The notes below the pieces were generated by a model, which was given only the letters and a program-made list of their open reading frames with translations, was not told the origin of the DNA and ran no database searches. From the NCBI RefSeq assembly GCF_003236315.1, contig NZ_POTY01000047.1:1-32543 (forward strand): 32,543 bases of DNA, in the 5' to 3' direction. The position numbers and the translations under genes are program-made. This document shows, piece after piece, positions 15,039 through 23,202 of this stretch. Source of the DNA: Micromonospora craterilacus. GTDB taxonomy: Bacteria > Actinomycetota > Actinomycetes > Mycobacteriales > Micromonosporaceae. Each line of letters begins with the position of its first letter. Position 1 is the stretch's first letter.

Positions 15039-17069
15039 ATGACGAACCCCGCGGTGCGCGACCTGTTGGCCCGCAGTAACCGGCTCGGCGCCGACCCGGC
15101 CAACACCAACTACGCCGGCGGCAACACCTCCGCCAAGGGTGTGGAGACCGATCCGGTGACCGGCGAGCCCACCGACCTGCTGTGGGTCAAGGGATCCGGC
15201 GGGGACCTCGGCACGCTCACCGAGCGGGGACTGGCCGTGCTCCGGCTCGACCGGCTCCGGTCACTGGTCACCGTCTACCCGGGCGTCGAGCGCGAGGACG
15301 AGATGGTCGCCGCGTTCGACTACTGCCTGCACGGCCGCGGCGGCGCCGCGCCGTCCATCGACACCGCCATGCACGGCCTGGTCGAGGCGGCACACGTCGA
15401 CCACCTGCACCCGGACTCGGGGATCGCGATCGCCACCGCCGCCGACGGGCCCGAGCTGACCGCGAAGATCTTCGGCGACCGGGTGCTCTGGGTGCCGTGG
15501 CGTCGGCCCGGGTTCCAGCTCGGCCTCGACATCGCCGCCGTGCAACAGGCCAACCCGCAGGCGATCGGCGTCATCCTCGGCGGCCACGGGATCACCGCCT
15601 GGGGCGCCACCAGCGACGAGTGCGAAGCCAACTCCCGCGAGATCATCGCCACCGCGGCCCGGTACATCGCCGAGCACGGCCGCCCCGAGCCGTTCGGCAA
15701 GCTGGTGCACGAGCCGCTGCCCGAGCCGGAACGGCAGGCCCGGGCCGCCGCCCTCTTCCCGGTGCTGCGTGGCCTCGCCGCCACCGACCGCGCCCAGGTG
15801 GGGCACTACACCGACAGCGCCGTGGTGCTCGACTTCGTCGGCCGCGAGCGGATGCCCGAGCTGGCCGCACTCGGCACCTCGTGCCCGGACCACTTCCTGC
15901 GGACCAAGGTCCGACCGATGGTGCTCGACCTGCCGCCCACCGCCGGGCTGGACGAGACGATCGCGCGGCTCAAGGAGCTGCACGCCGCCTACCGGGACGA
16001 CTACCGCGGCTACTACGAGCGGCACGCCGGCCCGGACAGCCCGGCGCTGCGGGGCGCCGACCCGGCCGTCGTGCTGGTGCCCGGCGTCGGCATGTTCAGC
16101 TTCGGGGCCAACAAGCAGACCGCGCGGGTGGCCGGCGAGTTCTACGTCAACGCCATCAACGTCATGCGGGGCGCCGAGGCGGTGTCGAGGTACGCCCCGA
16201 TCGACGAGGCGGAGAAGTTCCGCATCGAGTACTGGGCGCTGGAGGAGGCGAAGCTCCAGCGGATGCCCAAGCCCAAGGCCCTCGCGACGCGGATCGCGCT
16301 GGTCACCGGCGGTGGGTCCGGTATCGGCCGGGCGATCGCCCACCGGCTCGCCGCCGAGGGCGCCTGCGTCGTGGTGACCGACCGGGACGTCGCCGCCGCC
16401 GAGACCGTCGCGGGCGAGATCGGCGGACCGGACGTCGCCGTGGCCGTGCCGCTCGACGTCACCGACGAGGAGCAGGTCGCCGCCGCCGTACGGGCCGCGG
16501 TGCTCGCCTTCGGCGGGGTCGACCTGGTGGTGAACAACGCCGGGCTGTCGCTGTCGAAGTCGTTGCTGGACACCACCGCCCGGGACTGGGACCTGCAGCA
16601 CGACGTGATGGCGAAGGGGTCGTTCCTGGTCTCCCGGGAGACCGCCCGGGTGCTGATCGCCCAGGGCATCGGCGGCGACATCGTCTACATCGCCAGCAAG
16701 AACTCGGTCTTCGCCGGCCCGAACAACGTCGCGTACGGCGCCGCCAAGGCCGACCAGGCCCACCAGGTGCGGCTGCTCGCCGCCGAACTCGGCGCCCACG
16801 GTGTGCGGGTCAACGGCATCAACCCGGACGGGGTGGTCCGCGGCTCCGGCATCTTCGCCGGCGGCTGGGGCGCCGACCGGGCGGCCGTGTACGGCGTACC
16901 CGAGGAGAAGCTCGGCGAGTTCTACGCCCAGCGCACCCTGCTCAAGCGGGAGGTGCTGCCGGAGCACATCGCCAACGCGGTGTTCGCCCTCACCGCCGGC
17001 GACCTGTCGCACACTACCGGCCTGCACGTCCCCGTCGACGCCGGCGTCGCCGCCGCGTTCCTGCGGTGA
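15039..17069 (+). CDS. rhaD: Bifunctional rhamnulose-1-P aldolase/lactaldehyde dehydrogenase
   Basis: This 676-aa fusion is of the kind called RhaD, RhaE or RhaEW (B. subtilis YuxG). Residues 1-400 form a class II aldolase domain with the zinc histidines HVDHLH near 119-124 and GGHGITAWG near 182-190; it splits L-rhamnulose-1-phosphate into DHAP and L-lactaldehyde. Residues 415-676 form a short-chain dehydrogenase with the NAD loop TGGGSGIG near 423, NNAG, and the catalytic Ser and YGAAK near 566. It is expected to oxidise lactaldehyde to L-lactate in the same polypeptide. ATG 15039 has AAGGA just upstream. It leads the second operon, under its own promoter and operator. Product identity is firm; that the dehydrogenase half makes lactate is known for relatives and inferred here. 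Confidence 0.92.
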   Translation: MTNPAVRDLLARSNRLGADPANTNYAGGNTSAKGVETDPVTGEPTDLLWVKGSGGDLGTLTERGLAVLRLDRLRSLVTVYPGVEREDEMVAAFDYCLHGRGGAAPSIDTAMHGLVEAAHVDHLHPDSGIAIATAADGPELTAKIFGDRVLWVPWRRPGFQLGLDIAAVQQANPQAIGVILGGHGITAWGATSDECEANSREIIATAARYIAEHGRPEPFGKLVHEPLPEPERQARAAALFPVLRGLAATDRAQVGHYTDSAVVLDFVGRERMPELAALGTSCPDHFLRTKVRPMVLDLPPTAGLDETIARLKELHAAYRDDYRGYYERHAGPDSPALRGADPAVVLVPGVGMFSFGANKQTARVAGEFYVNAINVMRGAEAVSRYAPIDEAEKFRIEYWALEEAKLQRMPKPKALATRIALVTGGGSGIGRAIAHRLAAEGACVVVTDRDVAAAETVAGEIGGPDVAVAVPLDVTDEEQVAAAVRAAVLAFGGVDLVVNNAGLSLSKSLLDTTARDWDLQHDVMAKGSFLVSRETARVLIAQGIGGDIVYIASKNSVFAGPNNVAYGAAKADQAHQVRLLAAELGAHGVRVNGINPDGVVRGSGIFAGGWGADRAAVYGVPEEKLGEFYAQRTLLKREVLPEHIANAVFALTAGDLSHTTGLHVPVDAGVAAAFLR

Positions 17070-17071
17070 CC

Positions 17072-18583
17072 ATGATGCCGGAGCGACCCGATCCGGCGGC
17101 CGAGCCGGATCTGGCGGCCGGGGCACCGGCTCCGGCCCCGCGCCCCCGGGGATCGGGGGAGATCGAAGTCGCGGCCGTCGACCTGGGCGCCTCCAGCGGC
17201 CGGGTCATGGTCGGCCGGGTCGGCCCGGGCGTCCTGCGGCTGTCGGCGGCGCACCGGTTCGCCAACGAGCCGGTGCGCGTCGCCGGGACCCTGCACTGGG
17301 ACATCCTCGCCCTCTACCGCAACGTGCTCGCCGGGCTGCGGGCGGCCGGCCCGGTCGCCAGCGTCGGCGTCGACTCCTGGGCGGTGGACTACGGGCTGCT
17401 CGATTCCTCCGGCGCGCTGCTCGGCAACCCGGTGCACTACCGCGACACGCGCACCGAGGGCGTCCGGCAACGGGTGACGCGGCAACTCGGGGCCGAGCGG
17501 CTCTACGCCACCACCGGCGTGCAGCAACTGCCGTTCAACACGCTCTACCAACTCGTCGCCGCCGCCGGCTCGCCGCAACTCGCCACCGCCCATCGGCTGC
17601 TCATGATCCCCGATCTGATCGCCTACTGGCTCACCGGGGAGATCGGCGCCGAGGTCACCAACGCCTCCACCACCCAGCTGTACGACCTGCACAAGCGCGC
17701 CTGGGCAACCGACGTGATGGCCGCCGCCGGCATCCGTACCGACATCTTCGCGCCGCTGCGGGAACCCGGCACCCGGATCGGGCCGGTGCTGCCCGACCTC
17801 GACCTGCCCGGTACGCCGAACGTGGTGGCGGTCGGCTCCCACGATACCGCCTCCGCCGTGGTCGCGGTGCCTGCCACCGGCGAGCACTTCGCCTACATCT
17901 CCTGCGGCACCTGGTCTCTGGTCGGTGTCGAGCTGGACCGGCCGGTGCTCACCGAGGCGAGCCGGCAGGCGAACTTCACCAACGAGGGCGGTGTCGACGG
18001 CACCATCCGCTACCTGCGCAACGTGATGGGCCTGTGGCCGTTGCAGGAGTCGTTGCGTACCTGGGGCAATCCCGACCTGCCCGAGCTGCTGGCCGCCGCC
18101 GCGGGCGAACCGGCCTTCCGCAGCGTGGTCGACATCGACGAGCCGGCGTTCCTGCCGCCCGGCGACATGCCGGCCCGCATCGCCGAGGCGTGCCGCCGCA
18201 CCGGTCAGCCGGTGCCCGAGTCGCCGGCCGCCGTGGTCCGCTGCATCATCGACAGCCTGGCGCTGGCGCACCGTCGGGCGGTGCGGCAGGTCCAGGAGCT
18301 CTCCGGCCGGCACGTCGACACCGTGCACATCGTCGGTGGCGGTGCGCGCAACGCCCTGCTCTGTCAGCTCACCGCGGACGCCTGCGGCCTGCCGGTACTG
18401 GCCGGGCCGGTGGAGGCCACCGCGATCGGCAACGTGCTGGTGCAGGCCCGCGCGGCCGGTGTCGTCGGCGACGACCTTGCTGCGCTTCGCGAATTGTTGC
18501 GGCAGACTCAGGAGATTGCGCGCTACGAACCGGGCGGCGAGTCCGCCGCGTGGCGGGCGGCTTCCCGACGGGTGGAGGTGTGA
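17072..18583 (+). CDS. rhaB: Rhamnulokinase
   Basis: This 503-aa FGGY-family carbohydrate kinase phosphorylates L-rhamnulose at O1 with ATP. The N-terminus has a Pro/Ala-rich extension of about 30 residues before the phosphate-binding strand AAVDLGASSGRVMVG. GVDSWAVDYGLLD, SHDTASAVVAVP, SCGTWSLVGVEL and the adenosine-site VGGGARNALLCQLTADA follow, all typical of RhaB. Two adjacent ATGs (17072, 17075) lie 2 and 5 bp past the aldolase stop; a GTG at 17066 overlapping that stop is a further candidate. No strong Shine-Dalgarno is visible, so translation is probably coupled. It precedes lutA by 1 bp. Confidence 0.92.
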   Translation: MMPERPDPAAEPDLAAGAPAPAPRPRGSGEIEVAAVDLGASSGRVMVGRVGPGVLRLSAAHRFANEPVRVAGTLHWDILALYRNVLAGLRAAGPVASVGVDSWAVDYGLLDSSGALLGNPVHYRDTRTEGVRQRVTRQLGAERLYATTGVQQLPFNTLYQLVAAAGSPQLATAHRLLMIPDLIAYWLTGEIGAEVTNASTTQLYDLHKRAWATDVMAAAGIRTDIFAPLREPGTRIGPVLPDLDLPGTPNVVAVGSHDTASAVVAVPATGEHFAYISCGTWSLVGVELDRPVLTEASRQANFTNEGGVDGTIRYLRNVMGLWPLQESLRTWGNPDLPELLAAAAGEPAFRSVVDIDEPAFLPPGDMPARIAEACRRTGQPVPESPAAVVRCIIDSLALAHRRAVRQVQELSGRHVDTVHIVGGGARNALLCQLTADACGLPVLAGPVEATAIGNVLVQARAAGVVGDDLAALRELLRQTQEIARYEPGGESAAWRAASRRVEV

Positions 18584-18584
18584 C

Positions 18585-19358
18585 GTGCGGATCGCGCTGT
18601 TCGTGACATGCCTGGCCGACACCATGTTCCCGCAGGCGGCCAAGGCGACCGTCCGGCTTCTCGAGCGGCTCGGCCACGAGGTGGTCTTCCCGACCGGACA
18701 GACCTGTTGCGGGCAGATGCACATCAACACCGGCTACCAGCAGGAGGCGCTGCCGCTGGTGCGGCGACATGTGCGCACCTTCGACCCGTACGACGTGGTG
18801 GTCGCCCCGTCGGGCTCCTGCGTCGGATCGGTGCGTCACCAGCACGCCATGGTGGCCCGTCGGGCCGGTGACGAGGGGCTGGCCAGCCGGGCCGAGTCGG
18901 TGGCGGAGCGGACGTACGAGCTGTCCGAGCTGTTGGTCGACGTGCTGGGGGTGACCGATGTGGGGGCGTACTACCCGCACCGGGTGACGTACCACCCGAC
19001 CTGCCACTCGCTGCGGATGCTGCGGGTGGGGGACCGGCCGCTGCGGCTGCTGCGCGAGGTGCGCGGCCTCGACCTGGTCGAGCTGCCGGCGGCCGAGCAG
19101 TGCTGCGGGTTCGGAGGGACCTTCGCGGTGAAGAACGCCGACACCTCGACGGCGATGCTGGCGGACAAGATGCGCCACGTGCTCGCCACCGGCGCGGACG
19201 TCTGCACGGCCGGGGACTCCTCGTGCCTGATGCACATCGGCGGCGGACTGGCCCGACTGCGCACCGGGGTGCGGACCGTGCACCTCGCGGAGATCCTCGC
19301 CGCCACCGAGCAGAGTGGAATCCCCGGCGAGCCGAGCGAGTTGGTGGTGCGGTCGTGA
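18585..19358 (+). CDS. lutA: L-lactate oxidation complex, LutA (CCG-domain) subunit
   Basis: This 257-aa protein has two cysteine-rich CCG domains as in LutA/LldE and heterodisulfide reductase HdrD. The first includes TCCGQMHINTGYQQ (near residue 40) and the second CHSLRML and EQCCGFGGTFAVKN (near 170-185), which bind iron-sulfur centres. With LutB and LutC it forms a cytoplasmic complex that oxidises L-lactate to pyruvate. GTG 18585 has GGAGG upstream and one base separates it from the rhamnulokinase stop. Its stop overlaps the lutB GTG (GTGA). Here it sits in a rhamnose operon, where it would consume the lactate made by the aldolase-dehydrogenase. Confidence 0.9.
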   Translation: MRIALFVTCLADTMFPQAAKATVRLLERLGHEVVFPTGQTCCGQMHINTGYQQEALPLVRRHVRTFDPYDVVVAPSGSCVGSVRHQHAMVARRAGDEGLASRAESVAERTYELSELLVDVLGVTDVGAYYPHRVTYHPTCHSLRMLRVGDRPLRLLREVRGLDLVELPAAEQCCGFGGTFAVKNADTSTAMLADKMRHVLATGADVCTAGDSSCLMHIGGGLARLRTGVRTVHLAEILAATEQSGIPGEPSELVVRS

Positions 19359-20785
19359 CCCAGACCTTTCTCGGCATGCCGGCGACCGCGCCGCCCGGGG
19401 TGGGGCACCTGCGTGGCGAGGAGCCCTTTCCGGTGGCGGCGCGGCGGGCCCTGGCTGATTCTCAGCTGCGCCGCAACGTCGGCCACGCCACCACCACGAT
19501 CCGGGCCAAGTCCGGTGCGGTGATCGGCGAACTGCCCGACTGGGAACACCTGCGGGCGGCCGGGTCCGCGATCAAGGCCGACGTGCTGGCGCGCCTGCCG
19601 GAGCTGCTCGAACAGCTCGAAGCGAAGGTGACGCAGGCCGGCGGGGTGGTGCACTGGGCCGCCGACGCGAACGAGGCGAACCGGATCGTCACCGACCTGG
19701 TGAGCGCCACCGGCAGCGACCGGGTAATCAAGGTCAAGTCGATGGCCACCCAGGAGATCGGGCTGAACGAGGCGCTCGCCGACGCCGGGATCGAGCCGGT
19801 GGAGACCGATCTCGCCGAGCTGATCGTGCAGCTCGGCGACGACCGCCCCAGCCACATCCTGGTCCCGGCCATCCACCGCAACCGGGCCGAGATCCGGGAG
19901 ATCTTCCTGCGCGCGATGCCGGGCGTCGATCCCGCGCTGACCGACGAACCGGCCGCGCTCGCCGCCGTCGCCCGCCGCTACCTGCGGCAGACCTTCCTCA
20001 GCACGAAGGTGGCGGTCTCCGGGGCCAACTTCGCGGTCGCCGAGACCGGCACGCTGGCGGTGGTGGAGTCCGAGGGCAACGGGCGGATGTGCCTCACCCT
20101 GCCGGAGACGCTGATCACCGTGATGGGGATCGAGAAGGTGGTGCCGACCTGGCGCGACCTGGAGGTGTTCCTGCAACTGCTGCCGCGGGCGTCGACCGGG
20201 GAGCGGATGAACCCGTACACCTCGATGTGGACCGGTGTCACCCCCGGGGACGGGCCGCAGGCGTTCCATCTGGTGTTGTTGGACAACGGGCGCAGCGCGG
20301 TGCTCGCCGACGAGGTGGGCCGGCAGGCGTTGCACTGCATCCGCTGCTCTGCCTGCCTCAACGTCTGCCCCGTCTACGAGCGCACCGGCGGGCACGCGTA
20401 CGGGTCGGTCTACCCGGGGCCGATCGGCGCGGTGCTCTCCCCGCAGCTGACCGGGGTGGCCGACAACGCCTCGCTGCCGTACGCCTCGTCACTCTGCGGT
20501 GCCTGCTACGACGCCTGCCCGGTGAAGATCAATATTCCGGAGTTGCTGGTGCACCTGCGCGACCAGGTGCCGCACCCACGCGGCGAGTCCGTGGCGATGG
20601 CCGCGGCCGCGTACACGATGGACCGACCGCGGCTGTACGAGGCCGCGCAGCGCGCCGCCCGGCTGAGCCGGCTCGCCGGCCGGCGCGGCCGGGGCCTGCC
20701 GCCGCCGCTGAACGGCTGGACCGCCAGCCGCGACCTGCCGGACCCGCCGGCTCAGACGTTCCGCGACTGGTGGGCCGAGCGATGA
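19355..20785 (+). CDS. lutB: L-lactate oxidation complex, LutB iron-sulfur subunit
   Basis: This 476-aa LutB/LldF protein has an N-terminal LUD domain (about 60-290, including VSGANFAVAETGTLAVVES). It is followed by a 2x[4Fe-4S] ferredoxin-like region with CIRCSACLNVCP near 329-340 and CGACYDACP near 383-391. The C-terminus (about 440-476) matches the LutB tail, ending RDWWAER. It passes electrons from lactate within the LutABC complex. GTG 19355 overlaps the lutA stop by 4 nt; longer frame readings lie inside lutA. Its stop overlaps the ATG of a short repeat-derived ORF that leads to lutC. Confidence 0.92.
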   Translation: MTQTFLGMPATAPPGVGHLRGEEPFPVAARRALADSQLRRNVGHATTTIRAKSGAVIGELPDWEHLRAAGSAIKADVLARLPELLEQLEAKVTQAGGVVHWAADANEANRIVTDLVSATGSDRVIKVKSMATQEIGLNEALADAGIEPVETDLAELIVQLGDDRPSHILVPAIHRNRAEIREIFLRAMPGVDPALTDEPAALAAVARRYLRQTFLSTKVAVSGANFAVAETGTLAVVESEGNGRMCLTLPETLITVMGIEKVVPTWRDLEVFLQLLPRASTGERMNPYTSMWTGVTPGDGPQAFHLVLLDNGRSAVLADEVGRQALHCIRCSACLNVCPVYERTGGHAYGSVYPGPIGAVLSPQLTGVADNASLPYASSLCGACYDACPVKINIPELLVHLRDQVPHPRGESVAMAAAAYTMDRPRLYEAAQRAARLSRLAGRRGRGLPPPLNGWTASRDLPDPPAQTFRDWWAER

Positions 20786-20862
20786 GCGAGCGACAGCGAG
20801 TGAATCAGCAACGCAGCGCGGAAACTCAGGTCGACGCCGAGCGGAGCGAGGTGGTGGCGTGA
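20782..20862 (+). repeat. Bridging mini-ORF repeat, copy 1 (26 codons)
   Basis: The whole lutB-lutC gap is one open frame: ATG 20782 overlaps the lutB stop (ATGA), and its TGA overlaps the lutC GTG (GTGA). The peptide begins MSERQR and ends QVDAERSEVVA. A related 69-nt copy on the other strand (22296-22364) bridges two other genes the same way. The right-hand 37 nt match at 34 positions and the left 17 nt at 16. It looks like a small dispersed repeat kept in frame, or a real coupling peptide. Confidence 0.6.
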
Positions 20863-21458
20863 GCTCCCGCGACCTCGTCCTCGGCCGGCTGCGCGCCGCC
20901 CTGGCCGCCGGCGACCCGGCACCGGTCGAGGTGCCGCGCGACTACCGGTCCGAGGGCACCCTCGACCTCGACCGGCTGGTGGAGCGGTTGACCGACTACC
21001 GGGCGCACGTGCACCGGGTGCCCGAGGCGGCCGTCGCCGACACGATCGCCGACATCCTGCCGGCGGGAGCCACCATCGTCGTACCGCCGGGGTTGCCGCC
21101 GGCCTGGCTGCCCTCGACGGTGACCGCGCTTGTCGACGAAGGGCTCGACAACGGGCGGATCGGCGCGGCGGACGGCGTCGTCACCGGCGCGGCGGTCGCC
21201 GTCGCCGAAACCGGTACGGTCGTCCTCGACGGCTCGCCCGACCAGGGTCGCCGGGTGCTCAGTCTGCTGCCGGACCGGCACGTCTGCGTGCTCCGGGCCG
21301 ACCAGGTGGTGGCCACCGTGCCGCAGGCGCTCGCCCGACTGTCCCCGCACCGCCCGCTGACCTGGATCAGTGGGCCGTCCGCCACCAGCGACATCGAGCT
21401 CAACCGGGTGGAAGGCGTGCACGGCCCCCGCAACCTGCACATCATCCTGCTGCTCTGA
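20859..21458 (+). CDS. lutC: L-lactate oxidation complex, LutC subunit
   Basis: This 199-aa LUD-domain protein of the LutC/YkgG family is the third subunit for L-lactate oxidation. The C-terminal half has the typical DGVVTGAAVAVAETGTVVLDGS, LPDRHVCVLRADQVV and SGPSATSDIELNRVEGVHGP. GTG 20859 overlaps the stop of the preceding repeat ORF, and GGAG-type sequence within that repeat can act as Shine-Dalgarno. It ends the rhamnose-to-pyruvate operon; a strong hairpin follows. In many bacteria lutABC is under a GntR-type LutR; no such gene is seen here. Confidence 0.9.
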   Translation: MSSRDLVLGRLRAALAAGDPAPVEVPRDYRSEGTLDLDRLVERLTDYRAHVHRVPEAAVADTIADILPAGATIVVPPGLPPAWLPSTVTALVDEGLDNGRIGAADGVVTGAAVAVAETGTVVLDGSPDQGRRVLSLLPDRHVCVLRADQVVATVPQALARLSPHRPLTWISGPSATSDIELNRVEGVHGPRNLHIILLL

Positions 21459-21461
21459 CAG

Positions 21462-21492
21462 AGCGGTGCGGCGGCCCGACCGCCGCACCGCT
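21462..21492. terminator. Strong terminator hairpin after lutC
   Basis: AGCGGTGCGGCGG (21462-21474) pairs perfectly with CCGCCGCACCGCT (21480-21492) over a CCCGA loop, a 13-bp stem. A smaller hairpin GCTCT-GAC-AGAGC (21452-21464) holds the lutC stop. It lies between convergent genes and could act on both strands. Confidence 0.75.
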
Positions 21493-21531
21493 GGGCGAAG
21501 TTCCCCGGCTACCAACCGCCGTCGTGCCCGA

Positions 21532-22299
21532 TCACTCCCACCGGAACAGGAAGCTGGCGATCAGGGCGCCGACGACGACCGCCCCGGCGAGGCTGAACAA
21601 CTGCGCGGGGTCGACCGCCGTGCCGGCCCAGGCGGACGACAGGGCTTCGACGGTGGCGCCGAAGGGCAGCCAGCCGCCGACCTCGGCGAGCGGCTCGGGC
21701 AGCCCGTCCCGTCCGCCGAACATGCCGCCGAGGGCGCCGAGGATGAAGAAGGCGACCAGACCGATGGCGACGGCGGAGTTCGGGGTGGGCGCGACCGCCG
21801 CGACGATCATGCCGACGCTGTACATCGCCGCCATCGCGAGTGCGACCACGCCGAGTGCGGCTCCGGTGTGGACGGGCGGGTTCCCGTCGAACGCGAGGAA
21901 CGCGACGGCCACCGCGATCGCGATGCCGAGGGCCGCCTGGGCGATGGCCACGATCGCCTGGGCGGCGAGGACCATGGCCGGCGACGCGGGGGTGACCGCC
22001 AGCCGGCGGAGGATCCCGGACCGCCGGTAGTAGGCGAGGAAGCTCGGCATGTTGACGATGCCGATCACGGCCATGACCATCGTGAGCACCAGCGGAAGGA
22101 CGAACACGTCCAGCGCCGTGCGCCCGTTGACGATGACCACGTCGGTCGCCGCGAAGGCGCTGCTCATCAGGATCAGCAGGGGCAGGCCCAGCGGGATGAC
22201 CAGGCCGGCGGTGTCCCGGGCGACCATCTTCCCCTCACAGCGGATCAGCGTGAGCAGGGACCGCATGCCGGGACGGCGGGCCTCGACGACAATGCTCAT
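21532..22299 (-). CDS. ABC-2 type exporter, permease subunit
   Basis: This 255-aa membrane protein has six hydrophobic segments of the ABC-2 permease family (drug, antibiotic or lipid export). Landmarks are LTMVMAVIGIVNMPSFLAYYRRSGILRRLAVTP and the late helix AIGLVAFFILGALGGMFGG. It works with the ATPase at 22361-23098. ATG 22299 overlaps the stop of a repeat-derived mini-ORF. The system is paired with a divergent two-component system, typical of stress- or drug-induced exporters. The substrate is not identifiable. Confidence 0.88.
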   Translation of the reverse strand: MSIVVEARRPGMRSLLTLIRCEGKMVARDTAGLVIPLGLPLLILMSSAFAATDVVIVNGRTALDVFVLPLVLTMVMAVIGIVNMPSFLAYYRRSGILRRLAVTPASPAMVLAAQAIVAIAQAALGIAIAVAVAFLAFDGNPPVHTGAALGVVALAMAAMYSVGMIVAAVAPTPNSAVAIGLVAFFILGALGGMFGGRDGLPEPLAEVGGWLPFGATVEALSSAWAGTAVDPAQLFSLAGAVVVGALIASFLFRWE

Positions 22300-22364
22300 G
22301 CCGCCACCTCGCTTCGCTCGGCGTCGACCTGACCGCTCTCCACGCTGCGCTGCCGCTCGCTCAT
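22296..22364 (-). repeat. Bridging mini-ORF repeat, copy 2 (22 codons)
   Basis: This is the leftward counterpart of 20782-20862. ATG (22364-22362) overlaps the ATPase stop and TGA (22298-22296) overlaps the permease ATG, so both junctions are ATGA. The peptide begins MSERQRSVESGQVDAERSEV. It is 12 nt shorter than copy 1, a multiple of three, so the frame is preserved. Confidence 0.6.
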
Positions 22365-23098
22365 TCGGTGTCCTCCAATTCCTTTCCGGTCAATGCGACG
22401 AAGGCGTCGTCGAGGGTGTCGGCCCCGGCCTGCGCGACGAGACCCGCGGGGGTGGCGAGCGCGACGACCCGGCCGGCGTCGAGGACGGCGACGCGGTCAC
22501 ACAGCCGCTCGACCTCCTCCATGGCGTGGCTGACCAGCAGGATGCTGACGCCCTCGGCCTTGAGCTGCTCGATGGTGCCCCACATGCGCCGCCGGGCCTT
22601 CGGATCCAGGCCGGTCGTCAGCTCGTCGAGGATCGTGACGCGCGGGCGCCCGGCGAGGGCGAGTGCGATCGAGAGTCGGTGCTGCTGGCCGCCGGAGAGA
22701 TTGTCGAAAATGGTGCGGCGCTGTGCGGTCAGGTCGACCAGGTCCAGCAGTTCGTCGCTGGAGCGGGGGTCGGGGTAGAAGCTGCGGTACAGGTCGACCA
22801 GCTCCGTGACGCGCAGCGCGTTGTGCAGGTGGGCATGCTGCAACTGCACGCCGAGGACCTGCCTGAGCCGGGCCCGGTCGTGGCGAGGGTCGATACCGAG
22901 CACCCGCACCCGCCCCCGGTCGGGGGTGCGCAGCCCGGCGATCATCTCGACCGTCGTCGTCTTCCCCGCACCGTTGGTGCCGAGGACGCCGACCACCTCC
23001 CCGACGCCGACCCGGAGGCTGACACCGGCGACCGCTCGGGTGCGACCGTAGCTCTTGGCAAGGTTCTCGGCGAGGATCGCCGGTTCTGCGCTATCCAT
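22361..23098 (-). CDS. ABC exporter, ATPase subunit
   Basis: This 245-aa ABC ATPase of the CcmA/DrrA type has Walker A GTNGAGKTT (about 40-48), signature LSGGQQHRLSIALALAG, Walker B VTILDELTTGLDP (Asp followed by Glu) and the switch LLVSHAMEEVERL. It energises the ABC-2 permease downstream. ATG 23098 lies six bases after a TAGCGT -10-like box with no Shine-Dalgarno, so the mRNA is probably leaderless. It diverges from the histidine kinase across 110 bp that hold a near-perfect inverted repeat. Confidence 0.9.
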   Translation of the reverse strand: MDSAEPAILAENLAKSYGRTRAVAGVSLRVGVGEVVGVLGTNGAGKTTTVEMIAGLRTPDRGRVRVLGIDPRHDRARLRQVLGVQLQHAHLHNALRVTELVDLYRSFYPDPRSSDELLDLVDLTAQRRTIFDNLSGGQQHRLSIALALAGRPRVTILDELTTGLDPKARRRMWGTIEQLKAEGVSILLVSHAMEEVERLCDRVAVLDAGRVVALATPAGLVAQAGADTLDDAFVALTGKELEDTE

Positions 23099-23104
23099 GG
23101 CTCG

Positions 23105-23110
23105 ACGCTA
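23105..23110 (-). promoter_or_regulatory. -10 box (TAGCGT) of the ABC exporter operon
   Basis: Read leftward, TAGCGT ends six bases before the ATG at 23098, so transcription likely starts at or next to the start codon. The -35 position (about 23128-23133) touches the left arm of the inverted repeat and has no consensus, suggesting activator dependence. Confidence 0.5.
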
Positions 23111-23131
23111 CGGGCGGTCGAGGGCACATCT

Positions 23132-23176
23132 CCCGTCCCGAAAGTCACCACTTGTGGCCATTACTTTCGGCACGGG
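23132..23176. promoter_or_regulatory. Inverted repeat, likely response-regulator operator
   Basis: CCCGTCCCGAAAGT (23132-23145) and ACTTTCGGCACGGG (23163-23176) are complementary at 13 of 14 positions with a 17-bp spacer, which itself contains CCACTTGTGG. The repeat is centred between two divergent -10 boxes, and each arm reaches the -35 position of one promoter. It fits a dimer of the adjacent NarL-type regulator activating both genes. Confidence 0.65.
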
Positions 23177-23196
23177 TGCTCGCCCAAGGCCCGATC

Positions 23197-23202
23197 TAGA
23201 GT
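23197..23202 (+). promoter_or_regulatory. -10 box (TAGAGT) of the two-component operon
   Basis: TAGAGT ends six bases before the GTG at 23209 and no good Shine-Dalgarno is present. This indicates a leaderless transcript whose -35 position is taken by the right arm of the inverted repeat. Confidence 0.5.

Noticed and set aside
15182..17071. N-terminal extension of the rhamnulokinase frame through the whole aldolase gene
   Set aside because: The translation before residue MMPERP is Arg-rich shadow sequence; the kinase domain starts soon after 17072.
15261..17126. 621-codon minus-strand frame opposite the aldolase gene
   Set aside because: Gly/Val/Asp-rich mirror of the real gene's codon pattern; no recognisable domain.
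16922..18730. 602-codon minus-strand frame opposite the rhamnulokinase gene
   Set aside because: Same reason: an antisense shadow of a well-supported gene.
20782..22364. The inverted mini-ORF copies as ends of a composite transposon enclosing lutC
   Set aside because: Only lutC and part of the exporter lie between them, no transposase or target duplication is seen, and lutC clearly belongs to the rhamnose operon.
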